From an uncultured Muribaculaceae bacterium (GTDB taxonomy: Bacteria; Bacteroidota; Bacteroidia; Bacteroidales; Muribaculaceae): a stretch of DNA of 64,000 bases. Under the pieces are notes generated by a model. It worked only from the letters and a program-made list of their open reading frames with translations, was not told the DNA's origin and did no database searches. How positions within the stretch are numbered: position 1 is the first letter of the stretch; each line of letters begins with the position of its first letter. Below are positions 8,391 through 17,220 of this stretch, in pieces. Location: the NCBI GenBank assembly GCA_910584365.1, contig CAJUAF010000004.1, forward strand, positions 62,001-126,000, in the 5' to 3' direction. A program made the translations under genes and the position numbers.

Positions 8391-9269
8391 ATGATCATCA
8401 AGAAACGTCCTATCATCACGTGGTTACTTAATTCTGATATTCCAGGGTTTCAAAAAGGCATAACATTAGTCATGCCAAAAAACTTCGCTAATTATGGGGT
8501 TCTCAACGATGAGTTGAAGCGTTTGAGTGACATACGTACATTAAAACCTAACTGGGGACTGCCCGAGCTTGTCATGCCTTCTTTTGAGAAGGTTATGGAA
8601 AAAAGCATACCTGCTTTTGAAAAAATCATGCCGGACTTACTCAAGGAGTTCAGTGAAACGGCTGAGTGTGGTATTCTGTTATGCAGGAAGGATGAAACTT
8701 TAGTTTATGGATTTGGTGAAAGTCAATTGAATCTTTGGTTCTTCAGTGAGCAAAATGGACACAGTAGATTTCATTTCGCTGCAGAATATGAATTCTTGGA
8801 TAGGCAACCGAAATTATTAATACCCTACTCTATACTATGTGACGACAATTTGTTGACTGGCACAATTCAAAATCGCATAAATGAGATTGGGAACAGGCTT
8901 CGATTCATCGCGATATATGTAGCTGCCAAAAAATATGTGAAGGTGGAACCCATAATTATTCCTCAAGGTGTATATACTGCTGTTGAAGGAACTCCACTTG
9001 AATATGTAGAAAAGAAGAAAGTAATAAATCAAACCGGACAGGAAGTCATTGTTATGGACTCCAAATGGTTCAAGAAGATAATCAATGACAATGATATTCC
9101 TGTCAGAGGTTACTTCCGGAAGCAGAATAAGAAAAATACTGAGGGAGAATGGTATAAGGAGATTATTTTTGTACCTCCTTGTATCCGTCATGGCTATCAC
9201 AGAAATGCCAGAATTGAAGATTCCAAATCAGATCAATCTGAAATTGAAAATACGGATTCAACAACTTGA
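8391..9269 (+). CDS. unknown protein of the AT-rich island
   Basis: 292 aa, soluble, no signal peptide, AT-rich like its upstream neighbour. The first half has a hydrophobic N-terminus (PIITWLLNSDIPGFQKGI) and a repeated SFEKVMEKSIPAFEKIMP helix. The C-terminal fifth contains VRGYFRKQNKK...IIFVPPCIRHGYHR, which resembles the end of hypothetical proteins I associate with Bacteroides phages and conjugative elements; that link is memory-based and weak. I do not recognise a catalytic domain. It begins 15 bp after the lipoprotein gene and is followed by trkH in the opposite orientation. Its real role is unknown. Confidence 0.7.
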   Translation: MIIKKRPIITWLLNSDIPGFQKGITLVMPKNFANYGVLNDELKRLSDIRTLKPNWGLPELVMPSFEKVMEKSIPAFEKIMPDLLKEFSETAECGILLCRKDETLVYGFGESQLNLWFFSEQNGHSRFHFAAEYEFLDRQPKLLIPYSILCDDNLLTGTIQNRINEIGNRLRFIAIYVAAKKYVKVEPIIIPQGVYTAVEGTPLEYVEKKKVINQTGQEVIVMDSKWFKKIINDNDIPVRGYFRKQNKKNTEGEWYKEIIFVPPCIRHGYHRNARIEDSKSDQSEIENTDSTT

Positions 9270-9370
9270 CCTTTGACATACTGGAGATACATTTCCCGTG
9301 TGTTTATATGTTACTTTTATTATGTGACTTACGCCTATAATGGCGTGACAGCAGTTTGCAATGCGAGGGA

Positions 9371-10843
9371 TCATTTGCGCCAGAAGCGGGGGACGAGGAG
9401 AAGGAGGACGGTGAAGATTTCAAGACGGCCTGTAAGCATCAGAAGGGAGAGAATCCATTTCCCGGGAGGAGTTATCATGGAGTAGGCGCCCCCCTCCGGC
9501 GAAAGGACGCAGTCGAGCGCGGAATTGCTTACACAGGAATAGGAGGTGAAGCAGGCGTCTTTCAAAGGAGCGCCGCAGATTGTCAGAAGGAGCCCTCCTA
9601 TCAGGATTACACCCGTATAGACGGTCAGAAAGACCATCGTCTTGTTCACCAGGTCGGGAGAGACGACTTTATGGTTGACCTCAACGGGCATTATATGATT
9701 GGGATAAATACACCGCGAAAGTTCGTTGCCGGCGTTTTTGCCGAAAAGCAGTATGCGATCTAGCTTTGCTCCTCCGGCGGTGGAGCCGGCACAGGCTCCG
9801 ACGAACATCATCACTATCAGCAGTCCCGTCAACAGCGGTCCCCAGTTAAGGATCCCGTCTACGGCATAGCCGGTGGATGACAAGGTCGAGACAATCTGGA
9901 ACAGTGGATCGATAGTAAGACCTTCCACAGTGACAGGTACCTGCGGATTCAGCACCAGCGCGATATCGAATACGAGGAACATCCCCAGAACCACCCAGAC
10001 ATACAGCCGGAAGACCTCATTGCGCCATACGGCCCGGAACTGTCCGGTAGAAGCCCTGAATATGAGAGCGAAGTTAATGCCGCCCACAAACATGAACACC
10101 GTGGTAAGTATTTTGATGTACAACGAGTTCCAGGCTCCGAGAGCTTCATTGCGCGTCGAAAATCCTCCGGTAGACATAGTGGAAAGCGCATGACAGATGC
10201 TGTCGAAACAGTTCATCGGCCCGATCCAATAAAGCACCACGAGTGCGGCGGTCAGAAGTGTGTAGACCATCCAGAGACGTTTGGCCGTAGAGCTTACCCT
10301 CGGACGAAGTTTCTCATGGGTGATGCCCGTCACCTCAGCATTGAACATCTGCATCCCTCCCGAGGAGTTAAGCATAGGAAGAACGGCGAGAGTGAACAGA
10401 ATAATTCCCATCCCACCGATCCACTGCATCAGCGAGCGCCACAGATGAATGCCGTGGCTCAGATTGTCGATATCGGCCAGCACCGACGCGCCGGTAGTTG
10501 TAAATCCCGACATCGCTTCGAAGAAAGCATCCGTAAGAGACAGGGAGGTGGAACACAACATGAACGGTATCATTCCGAAGACGGAAAAAACGATCCATAC
10601 CAGAGCCGTAAGCAGGAATCCCTCGCGCTTCCCCATATCGAAACGGCGCGGACGCACTACGACCGTGGCAATCGTAGCGGCGGCGAGTGTGACCGGTATG
10701 GCAATCAGGAAGGGAAAGGAGGGGTCGCCGTAGTAGAGCGTGGCAAGCAAAGGCACTACCATGAAAGCAGCTTCAATATAAAGCAGCCAGCCTATCACTC
10801 TGACGAGCATCTTCCAGTTTACCGTTGACGTTTTCTTACGCAT
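9371..10843 (-). CDS. trkH: Trk potassium uptake channel subunit
   Basis: 490 aa with about ten to twelve membrane helices. The four pore-loop (MPM) repeats are visible through their selectivity-filter glycines: SGFTTTGASVL, STGGFSTRN, STGYAV and GACAGSTAGGAK. TrkH forms the K+-translocating dimer in the inner membrane and is gated by the nucleotide-binding ring of TrkA, encoded immediately upstream with an 86-bp gap. Together they make a low-affinity K+ uptake system. The ATG at 10843 is clear. It is the last gene of the leftward run small membrane protein-dxs-trkA-trkH. Confidence 0.95.
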   Translation of the reverse strand: MRKKTSTVNWKMLVRVIGWLLYIEAAFMVVPLLATLYYGDPSFPFLIAIPVTLAAATIATVVVRPRRFDMGKREGFLLTALVWIVFSVFGMIPFMLCSTSLSLTDAFFEAMSGFTTTGASVLADIDNLSHGIHLWRSLMQWIGGMGIILFTLAVLPMLNSSGGMQMFNAEVTGITHEKLRPRVSSTAKRLWMVYTLLTAALVVLYWIGPMNCFDSICHALSTMSTGGFSTRNEALGAWNSLYIKILTTVFMFVGGINFALIFRASTGQFRAVWRNEVFRLYVWVVLGMFLVFDIALVLNPQVPVTVEGLTIDPLFQIVSTLSSTGYAVDGILNWGPLLTGLLIVMMFVGACAGSTAGGAKLDRILLFGKNAGNELSRCIYPNHIMPVEVNHKVVSPDLVNKTMVFLTVYTGVILIGGLLLTICGAPLKDACFTSYSCVSNSALDCVLSPEGGAYSMITPPGKWILSLLMLTGRLEIFTVLLLLVPRFWRK

Positions 10844-10929
10844 AATGTTATGAACAGTCCCCGGACTCCGCGACGGAGATATATTTCGGGAGAAATGAAA
10901 ATTATTAAGCGCTTGTTAAAAAACAAGTT

Positions 10930-12273
10930 CTAATTAAATAGTTTCTCTACTTTGTGCATCGAGCCGGAGAGGCAGAAGACAAGCACATGGTCGCCGGCCT
11001 GAATCCTGGTACGTCCGGTGACAAGCATCCCCTTTCCGTCGCGGATAAGTCCGGCCAGGGTCATTTCCCGGCGCAGTCTCAGCTCCATAACAGGCGCTCG
11101 GGTAATCTTTGAGTCGGGACGGGCTTCAAGTTCGGCTACCTCGGCGTCCGCCAGGGCCATGAACTTCGCCGAAGATTCGTCGGCGGCAAGCAGGAGCTGG
11201 AATATCTTGCTGGAGGCAAGCAGCTTCTTGTTTATGACCGTGCCGATATTCAATCCCTCAGCTTCGGAAATGAACTGGATGTTCTCCACTTCGGCCACCG
11301 TCTTGTTGACACCGAACTCTTTGGCCGTCAGACAGGCCAGGATATTAGTCTCCGAGAAATCCGTCAGGGCCACAAATGCATCCATTCCCCCGATACCTTC
11401 CTCGCGCAGAATATCCGTGTTGCGGGCATCGCCATGGATGATTTTCACTTTACGTCCCTGGCATTTCTCAGGAAGCAGACGACAGCGCTCCAGATCATCG
11501 TCGATGATTGTGAGATCGAGTCTGTCGGAAGCCAGATGAACCAGCCGGACAGCAATTCTCCCTCCCCCCATTATCATGACATTCCGGACTTTGAAATCCT
11601 TTTTTCCGCAGATATCCCGAATTTCATTGACATACTCGCGGGTAGTGGTGAAATAGATTATATCGCCTACCCTTATGTCATCGTCACCGCGGGGGATAAT
11701 CGTCTCATGGCGCCGCTTGATGGCCGAGACATGATATGTATGCTGATTGAAAGTCAGGTCTTTAAGTTTATGTCCTACAAGACGCGCGTTCTCGCTGACA
11801 CGTACGCCGACAAGAATCAGCTCGCCGTCGTAAAGCTCGAACCAGTTCCTTGCCCAGGGGCGCCTCAACGCCTGGCAGATCTCCTGCGCGGCAAGGTATT
11901 CCGGATATATGAGGTGGTCTACTCCGGTGGCGGAAAAGAATTTCCGGTTATCGGGATTCAGATACTCGTAATTGTCGATACGCCCCACGGTCTTTCTCGC
12001 GCCGAGATGTTTGGCGATTCCGCAGGCGATGAGATTGGTATTCTCGTAAGGGGTAACGGCAATGAACAGATCGCAGTCCTCCCCCACACCTGCGGCCCGC
12101 TGGTCATCAAACGATGTCGGCGATCCTACCACCGTCATCAGATTATAATTGGCGTCCAGGCGGTTCAGCTTAGAGGCATCCTTGTCCAGGACGATGATGT
12201 CCTGTTCCTCTCGGGAAAGGAGTTTTGCCAGATGCGAGCCCACTTCTCCGGCTCCGGCGATGACAATCTTCAT
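10930..12273 (-). CDS. trkA: Trk potassium uptake regulatory subunit
   Basis: 447 aa made of two similar halves. Each begins with a Rossmann NAD-binding RCK-N domain (KIVIAGAGEVGSHLAKLL at residue 2; VMIMGGGRIAVRLVHLA near 230), each followed by an RCK-C domain. TrkA forms a cytoplasmic gating ring that binds NAD(H) or ATP and opens TrkH. The ATG at 12273 overlaps the dxs stop in an ATGA junction (12270-12273), indicating translational coupling; the longer upstream frame is rejected because it lies inside dxs. Its downstream partner is trkH. Confidence 0.95.
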   Translation of the reverse strand: MKIVIAGAGEVGSHLAKLLSREEQDIIVLDKDASKLNRLDANYNLMTVVGSPTSFDDQRAAGVGEDCDLFIAVTPYENTNLIACGIAKHLGARKTVGRIDNYEYLNPDNRKFFSATGVDHLIYPEYLAAQEICQALRRPWARNWFELYDGELILVGVRVSENARLVGHKLKDLTFNQHTYHVSAIKRRHETIIPRGDDDIRVGDIIYFTTTREYVNEIRDICGKKDFKVRNVMIMGGGRIAVRLVHLASDRLDLTIIDDDLERCRLLPEKCQGRKVKIIHGDARNTDILREEGIGGMDAFVALTDFSETNILACLTAKEFGVNKTVAEVENIQFISEAEGLNIGTVINKKLLASSKIFQLLLAADESSAKFMALADAEVAELEARPDSKITRAPVMELRLRREMTLAGLIRDGKGMLVTGRTRIQAGDHVLVFCLSGSMHKVEKLFN

Positions 12274-14216
12274 CGGGCGTGGAGCGTCTGCAGCTGGATT
12301 TCTCTTACAGCGTCGGCAATAGCCTCGGCATCTATGCCGCAAAGGTGGCGCAGCTGGGCGACCGTTCCCTGCGCGATAAAGCAGTCGGGTACACCGAGTT
12401 TATGAAGAGGGATGTCACCTCTCCCCTTTTCCGTCAGATAGTCGGCCACAGCCGAACCGAGACCGCCGATAACGGTACCGTCCTCGACGGTCACCACCGG
12501 CAGTTCTGCGGCGATGATTTCGTCAAGTATCGCCGTGTCGAGCGGCTTCAGGAAAGTCATGTCGTAATGGGCCACGGACACTCCTTCCGCCTCAAGCCGC
12601 GCTATCGCTTCGGATACTTCCGAGGCTATAGGACCGGAAGAGATTACGGCGACATCCCGGCCATCGGAAAGTTTCTCCCCCTTTCCGATTTCAAGAAGCC
12701 GCAGAGGTGTATGCCAGTCGGTCATGGAGCCTTTTCCGCGGGGATAGCGCACCGCCATCGGCGCGTTATAGCGGGAAGCGGTGAACATCAGGTTCCTGAG
12801 AGCCTCCTCATCGCGGGGAGAAGCCACTACCAGACCGGGGACGGCCCTGAGATAGGCGATATCGAAAATACCGTGGTGAGTGACACCATCCTCTCCTACC
12901 AGTCCGGCCCGGTCTATGCAGAAAGTGACCGGGAGCCGCTGGATGGCGACATCATGGATAATCTGATCATAGGAACGCTGGAGGAACGATGAATAGATGG
13001 CCACAAAGGGATGCAGCCCCTCTTTGGCCAGACCGCCGGCGAAAGTGACGGCATGGCCTTCCGAAATCCCTACGTCGAAGACGCGGTCGGGCATCACCCC
13101 CTGGAGGATGGATATCGATGTCCCGGAGGGCATTGCGGCAGTAATTCCGACGATGCGGGAATCTTCCCGGGCGAGTTCCAGCAGGGTTGTGCCGAAGACA
13201 TCCTGGAATTTCGGAGGAACGGGTTTATCGCACCGGCAGCAATCCTCCTCGCGTTCTCCGGTAGCAGGATCGAATTTCCCGGGAGCGTGCCATACCGCCG
13301 GATTCTTCTCCGCCGGTTCGTATCCTTTCCCCTTTACCGTCTTTATATGCAGGATTTTAGGTCCCGTCATATCCTTTATGTCCGAGAGGGTCTTTATAAG
13401 AAGTCCCACGTCATGACCGTCGACAGGTCCGAAATATCTTACATTAAGTCCCTCGAAAATATTCTGCTCGCGGGTCAGCAGCGCTTTCAGCGAATTGTTG
13501 AAGCGGAGTATTGAACCCTTGCGCTGATCCGAGACAAGGTGCATCTTCTTGAGCAGCTTATAAAGCTTGTAGCGGAGATTGTTGTACCCCCGCGAGGTGG
13601 TAATCTGAGCCAGATAACTGTGGAGGGCGCCGACATTGGCGTCAATCGACATATTGTTGTCGTTGAGGATTATCAGCAGATTGTTCGGGGTATTGGCGGC
13701 GTTGTTCAGCCCCTCGAAAGCCAGGCCGCCGGAAATCGAGGCGTCGCCGATGACGGCCACGACCTTGCGTTCGGGGCTGTCGGTGTTCATACGGGAAGCG
13801 ACCGCCATACCGAGAGCGGCAGAAATCGAATTGGAGGCATGACCGGCGGTAAAAGTGTCATATTCGCTTTCGTCCGGATTCGGGAAACCACTGATACCGT
13901 TGAACTTACGATTGGTCGGGAAGGCATCTCGCCGTCCGGTGAGTAGTTTATGTCCGTAAGCCTGATGTCCCACATCCCAGACGATACGGTCGTAGGGGGT
14001 ATTGAATACATAATGGAGGGCCACCGTAAGCTCCACCGCGCCCATCGAGGAGGCGAAATGCCCCGGATTTCCGGAAAGGGAATTTATCAGGAACCGACGC
14101 ATTTCTCCGCAGACTTCCGGCAGAGATGTCAGCGGAAGCCTGCGCAAATCGGCCGGAGAATCCATTTTTCCCAGCAGAGGATATGTATTATCGGTTGCTT
14201 TTTCGCTGGTTGTCAT
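12270..14216 (-). CDS. dxs: 1-deoxy-D-xylulose-5-phosphate synthase
   Basis: 648 aa, normal length. DXS condenses pyruvate and glyceraldehyde-3-phosphate using thiamine diphosphate, the first step of the MEP isoprenoid pathway. Visible signatures are GHFASSMGAVELTVALHYVF, WDVGHQAYGHKLLTG, the ThDP motif GDASISGGLAFEGLNN...NDNNMS, and in the second half RAGLVGEDGVTHHG. The start at 14216 (MTTSEKATDN) gives an N-terminus of the length seen in Bacteroides; an upstream frame to 14267 lies within the preceding small gene. The 29-bp overlap with that gene and the ATGA overlap with trkA show a tight operon. Confidence 0.96.
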   Translation of the reverse strand: MTTSEKATDNTYPLLGKMDSPADLRRLPLTSLPEVCGEMRRFLINSLSGNPGHFASSMGAVELTVALHYVFNTPYDRIVWDVGHQAYGHKLLTGRRDAFPTNRKFNGISGFPNPDESEYDTFTAGHASNSISAALGMAVASRMNTDSPERKVVAVIGDASISGGLAFEGLNNAANTPNNLLIILNDNNMSIDANVGALHSYLAQITTSRGYNNLRYKLYKLLKKMHLVSDQRKGSILRFNNSLKALLTREQNIFEGLNVRYFGPVDGHDVGLLIKTLSDIKDMTGPKILHIKTVKGKGYEPAEKNPAVWHAPGKFDPATGEREEDCCRCDKPVPPKFQDVFGTTLLELAREDSRIVGITAAMPSGTSISILQGVMPDRVFDVGISEGHAVTFAGGLAKEGLHPFVAIYSSFLQRSYDQIIHDVAIQRLPVTFCIDRAGLVGEDGVTHHGIFDIAYLRAVPGLVVASPRDEEALRNLMFTASRYNAPMAVRYPRGKGSMTDWHTPLRLLEIGKGEKLSDGRDVAVISSGPIASEVSEAIARLEAEGVSVAHYDMTFLKPLDTAILDEIIAAELPVVTVEDGTVIGGLGSAVADYLTEKGRGDIPLHKLGVPDCFIAQGTVAQLRHLCGIDAEAIADAVREIQLQTLHAR

Positions 14217-14394
14217 TCTTGATATATTTCTTATAAAGCGGCACGAAGATGCAGACTCCCGAGGCAATCACCGGAAAGAGAGTAACCAGATTGACAGGTG
14301 TATCCGTGGCAATCATGCGCGCGATAAGCACGCCGCAGACGCCCGCCCACAGCAATCCGATTATCAGGAATCTCAGAATTACGGACCACTTCAT
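14188..14394 (-). CDS. small two-helix membrane protein before dxs
   Basis: A 68-aa protein beginning MKWSVILRFLIIGLLW. It has two hydrophobic segments (residues 4-24 and 33-53) and ends in a basic Lys/Arg/Asn tail. It overlaps dxs by 29 bp. The ATG at 14394 lies 5 bp after a strong TAACTTTG box, so the transcript would be nearly leaderless. The length, coding composition and overlap support a real gene. No function is known to me; possibilities include a small membrane adaptor for the K+ channel or simply a conserved operon leader gene. Confidence 0.65.
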   Translation of the reverse strand: MKWSVILRFLIIGLLWAGVCGVLIARMIATDTPVNLVTLFPVIASGVCIFVPLYKKYIKNDNQRKSNR

Positions 14395-14399
14395 AAACG

Positions 14400-14407
14400 C
14401 AAAGTTA
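14400..14407 (-). promoter_or_regulatory. -7 promoter box of the dxs-trkA-trkH operon
   Basis: The minus strand reads TAACTTTG, 5 bases before the ATG of the small membrane protein at 14394. This should drive the whole dxs operon. Confidence 0.6.
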
Positions 14408-14490
14408 CGCAAAATCTCCCAATCAGCCAAAACTAATTTGGGACTGACCGGGAGATATAAGGGGGATATGACGGCTTTCAGGCCATCTTT

Positions 14491-16605
14491 CTATTTCTTA
14501 GGCACGGGAGGGATATCCGCAGGCTTATCTGATGCGGAAGGATTGTCGGCCGCAGGGGCGCCGGAAGCATCCGCGCCGTCAGGGGTAGCGGAGGCTTCGG
14601 TGGCCTCTACATCCTCGACGGGATGTTTTTCCGCTTTTGCGGCTGCCTCCGCCTTCTCGGCGGCCTGCTGGGCGGCAAGTATTTCGTCGGTGCGGGAAAT
14701 CCACTGGCGTTTACCGAAGATTTTCTCCACGTCCTCCGTAAAGATAACCTCGCGGCTGAACAGCACTTCGGCCAGCTTGTTGTGCCCCTGGGCGTGCTGG
14801 CGCAGAATCGACTTGGCCCGCTCATACTGCTCGTTGATGATGCGCGAAACCTCCTCGTCAATCTGCTTGGCCCGCTGGTCGCTGTAAGGCTTGCTGAATC
14901 CGTAGGCCTGACCCGTGGAATCGTAATAGGATATGTTGGGGAGATTCTCGCTCATTCCGTAGTAGACGACCATCGCGTAAGCCTGCTTGGTAACCCGCTC
15001 AAGGTCATTGGCGGCGCCGGTGGAAATCCGCCCGAGGAAAAGTTCCTCGGCGGCCCGTCCTCCGAGAGTGGCACACATTTCGTCGAGAAGCGCCTGGGTG
15101 GGGGTAATCTGACGCTCTTCCGGCAGATACCACGCTGCTCCGAGGGCTTTTCCGCGCGGCACAATCGTAACCTTAATCAGCGGATTCGCATACCGGAGAT
15201 TCCAGGAAACCGTAGCATGACCCGCCTCATGGCAGGCGATGGAACGCTTCTCCTCTTCCGTAGTAATCTTGGAGCGCTTTTCCAGACCTCCGATAATGCG
15301 GTCCACGGCGTCTATGAAATCCTGGCGCTGCACAACCTTCTTGTTGTGGCGCGCGGCAATCAGGGCGGCTTCGTTGCAGACGTTGGCGATGTCGGCGCCG
15401 GAGAAGCCCGGAGTCTGACGCGCAAGCAGGTCGACATCTACCGAATCGTCGGTCTTTATCCCTTTCAGGTGGACGTTGAAAATCGCCACTCGGTCGTTGA
15501 GTTCAGGAAGCTCCACGTAAATCTGACGGTCGAAACGTCCGGCGCGAAGCAGGGCCTTGTCAAGAATGTCGGCGCGATTGGTTGCGGCCAGGATAATCAC
15601 GCCGCTGTTGGTACCGAAGCCGTCCATCTCGGTAAGAAGCTGGTTGAGAGTGTTCTCCCGCTCGTCATTGGAGCCCATATTGGGGTTCTTGCCGCGGGCG
15701 CGTCCCACGGCGTCAATTTCGTCGATAAATACAATACAGGGAGCTTTCTCTTTGGCTTTCTGGAAGAGGTCGCGCACACGGGAAGCACCCACGCCCACGA
15801 ACATCTCCACGAAATCCGAGCCCGACATGGAGAAGAAAGGCACATTGGCTTCGCCGGCCACGGCTTTCGCCAGCAGGGTCTTTCCGGTTCCGGGAGGACC
15901 TACCAGGAGGGCTCCCTTGGGAATCTTGCCTCCCAGGTCGGTATAACGCTGAGGATTCTTGAGGAACTCCACGATTTCCTCGATTTCGGTCTTGGCCTCG
16001 GAAAGGCCGGCCACATCGTTGAAAGTGACTTTTACCGGACCGTCCTTGTCGAACATCTTGGCCTTGGACTTGCCGACATTGAACACTCCGCCGGGACCTC
16101 CCCCGTCACGGGAATTCATCCTGCGCATGATATAGAACCAAAAGACTATCAGCAGGATAATCGGACCGAAGTTCCAAAGGAAAGAGGTCACGTCGGATCC
16201 TTCCTCATAGACTACCGGACCGGTATAGATGCCGGTCTGCTTCCACAGGTCAATCTTGCGGGCAAACTCATCGTTAGACGGGAGTTTGGCACGCACACTC
16301 GCCTCGGAGCCGTCCTTGATCTGGCTCTGATGGAACTGGGCGCGGGCGAGTGAATCAGAGAGGATGGCTACGGCCTCCTCATTCTTCTTGTTGACTACAA
16401 TCTTGGTGATACCCTTGTTGCGGGCATTGACAGAATCGGTGATTATATTCTCCAGATCAGTATAGTTCACATCTTTAGATACCGTGTTATCGTCAAGATA
16501 GAACATGGCGAACAGGAACAGCAGGATGATGGCATACATCCAGTACATACTGAACTTTATCTGGGGCTTTTTCTTGGGATTGCCTTGCGGGGTGGGAGAA
16601 GCCAT
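14491..16605 (-). CDS. ftsH: ATP-dependent zinc metalloprotease FtsH
   Basis: 704 aa. Order: a cytoplasmic Lys-rich start, transmembrane helix 1 (about 22-38), a periplasmic domain, helix 2 (about 146-161), an AAA ATPase with Walker A GPPGTGKT (236-243) and Walker B IVFIDEID (291-298), the second region of homology with NRAD...GRFD, then the M41 protease with zinc motif HEAGH (459-463). FtsH hexamers pull misfolded or regulated membrane and cytosolic proteins out and degrade them. The C-terminus carries a long Ala/Glu/Pro-rich tail (about 650-704), typical of Bacteroidota homologues. It sits 20 bp after rsfS and shares its promoter. Confidence 0.97.
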   Translation of the reverse strand: MASPTPQGNPKKKPQIKFSMYWMYAIILLFLFAMFYLDDNTVSKDVNYTDLENIITDSVNARNKGITKIVVNKKNEEAVAILSDSLARAQFHQSQIKDGSEASVRAKLPSNDEFARKIDLWKQTGIYTGPVVYEEGSDVTSFLWNFGPIILLIVFWFYIMRRMNSRDGGGPGGVFNVGKSKAKMFDKDGPVKVTFNDVAGLSEAKTEIEEIVEFLKNPQRYTDLGGKIPKGALLVGPPGTGKTLLAKAVAGEANVPFFSMSGSDFVEMFVGVGASRVRDLFQKAKEKAPCIVFIDEIDAVGRARGKNPNMGSNDERENTLNQLLTEMDGFGTNSGVIILAATNRADILDKALLRAGRFDRQIYVELPELNDRVAIFNVHLKGIKTDDSVDVDLLARQTPGFSGADIANVCNEAALIAARHNKKVVQRQDFIDAVDRIIGGLEKRSKITTEEEKRSIACHEAGHATVSWNLRYANPLIKVTIVPRGKALGAAWYLPEERQITPTQALLDEMCATLGGRAAEELFLGRISTGAANDLERVTKQAYAMVVYYGMSENLPNISYYDSTGQAYGFSKPYSDQRAKQIDEEVSRIINEQYERAKSILRQHAQGHNKLAEVLFSREVIFTEDVEKIFGKRQWISRTDEILAAQQAAEKAEAAAKAEKHPVEDVEATEASATPDGADASGAPAADNPSASDKPADIPPVPKK

Positions 16606-16625
16606 GATGAATTGGGGGTTAAAGG

Positions 16626-17012
16626 TCAGTCGAGGTCGGGAATCCGGGAGATAGGAGCGTCGGCCCAGAGTTCCTCGAGATTATAAAGCTGGCGGGTCTC
16701 ACGGGTAAAGACATGGACAAGCGTGGCGCCGTAGTCGATCACTATCCACTGGGCATTACGGTATCCGTCATAATTATAAGGCTTTATTCCATAATTTTCC
16801 AGAAGATAATCCCTTACGGAATCGGCGATGGCCGCTACCTGCTGGGAAGAATTTCCCTGACAGATGATGAATTCCGAAGTTGGAGCGGTTTCGATTCCGG
16901 TGAGGTCCACAACGGCGATGTCACGCCCTTTGCGTTCCTGGATGCCCTCTATCACGAGAGGGCGGAGCTGGTCGATTGTCTTTTCCGAAATGGCTGTATT
17001 TGCTTTTGTCAT
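16626..17012 (-). CDS. rsfS: ribosome silencing factor
   Basis: 128 aa, the usual RsfS (RsfA/Iojap) length. It binds ribosomal protein uL14 on free 50S subunits and blocks subunit joining during starvation. Family landmarks are KGRDIAVVDL near residue 28, SEFIICQGNSSQQVAAIAD (about 46-64) and the C-terminal WIVIDYGATLVHVFTRETRQLYNLEELW. The ATG at 17012 lies 23 bp after a good promoter box. It is followed after 20 bp by ftsH, an arrangement common in Bacteroidota. Confidence 0.96.
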   Translation of the reverse strand: MTKANTAISEKTIDQLRPLVIEGIQERKGRDIAVVDLTGIETAPTSEFIICQGNSSQQVAAIADSVRDYLLENYGIKPYNYDGYRNAQWIVIDYGATLVHVFTRETRQLYNLEELWADAPISRIPDLD

Positions 17013-17035
17013 TGATCAGTTAAACGTTTGAGATG

Positions 17036-17043
17036 CAAAGTTA
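17036..17043 (-). promoter_or_regulatory. -7 promoter box of rsfS-ftsH
   Basis: The minus strand reads TAACTTTG, 23 bp upstream of the rsfS ATG. The upstream region is A/T-rich without a clear -33 TTTG. Confidence 0.6.
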
Positions 17044-17220
17044 GCAAAAAACTTGAAACGTTGAGAAAAAGTTTTTTGGGTTCTCTTTACGGTTAGAACA
17101 AAAATCAGGCCAAAAAGTAGGATTGAAGCATGAATTTTTGAATAAAAAAGTTAACGGCGACTCCCCGCAGGCCGGACTTCATCGGATGCTCCATGTCCCG
17201 GGCCTGGTGAAGACAGGCTC

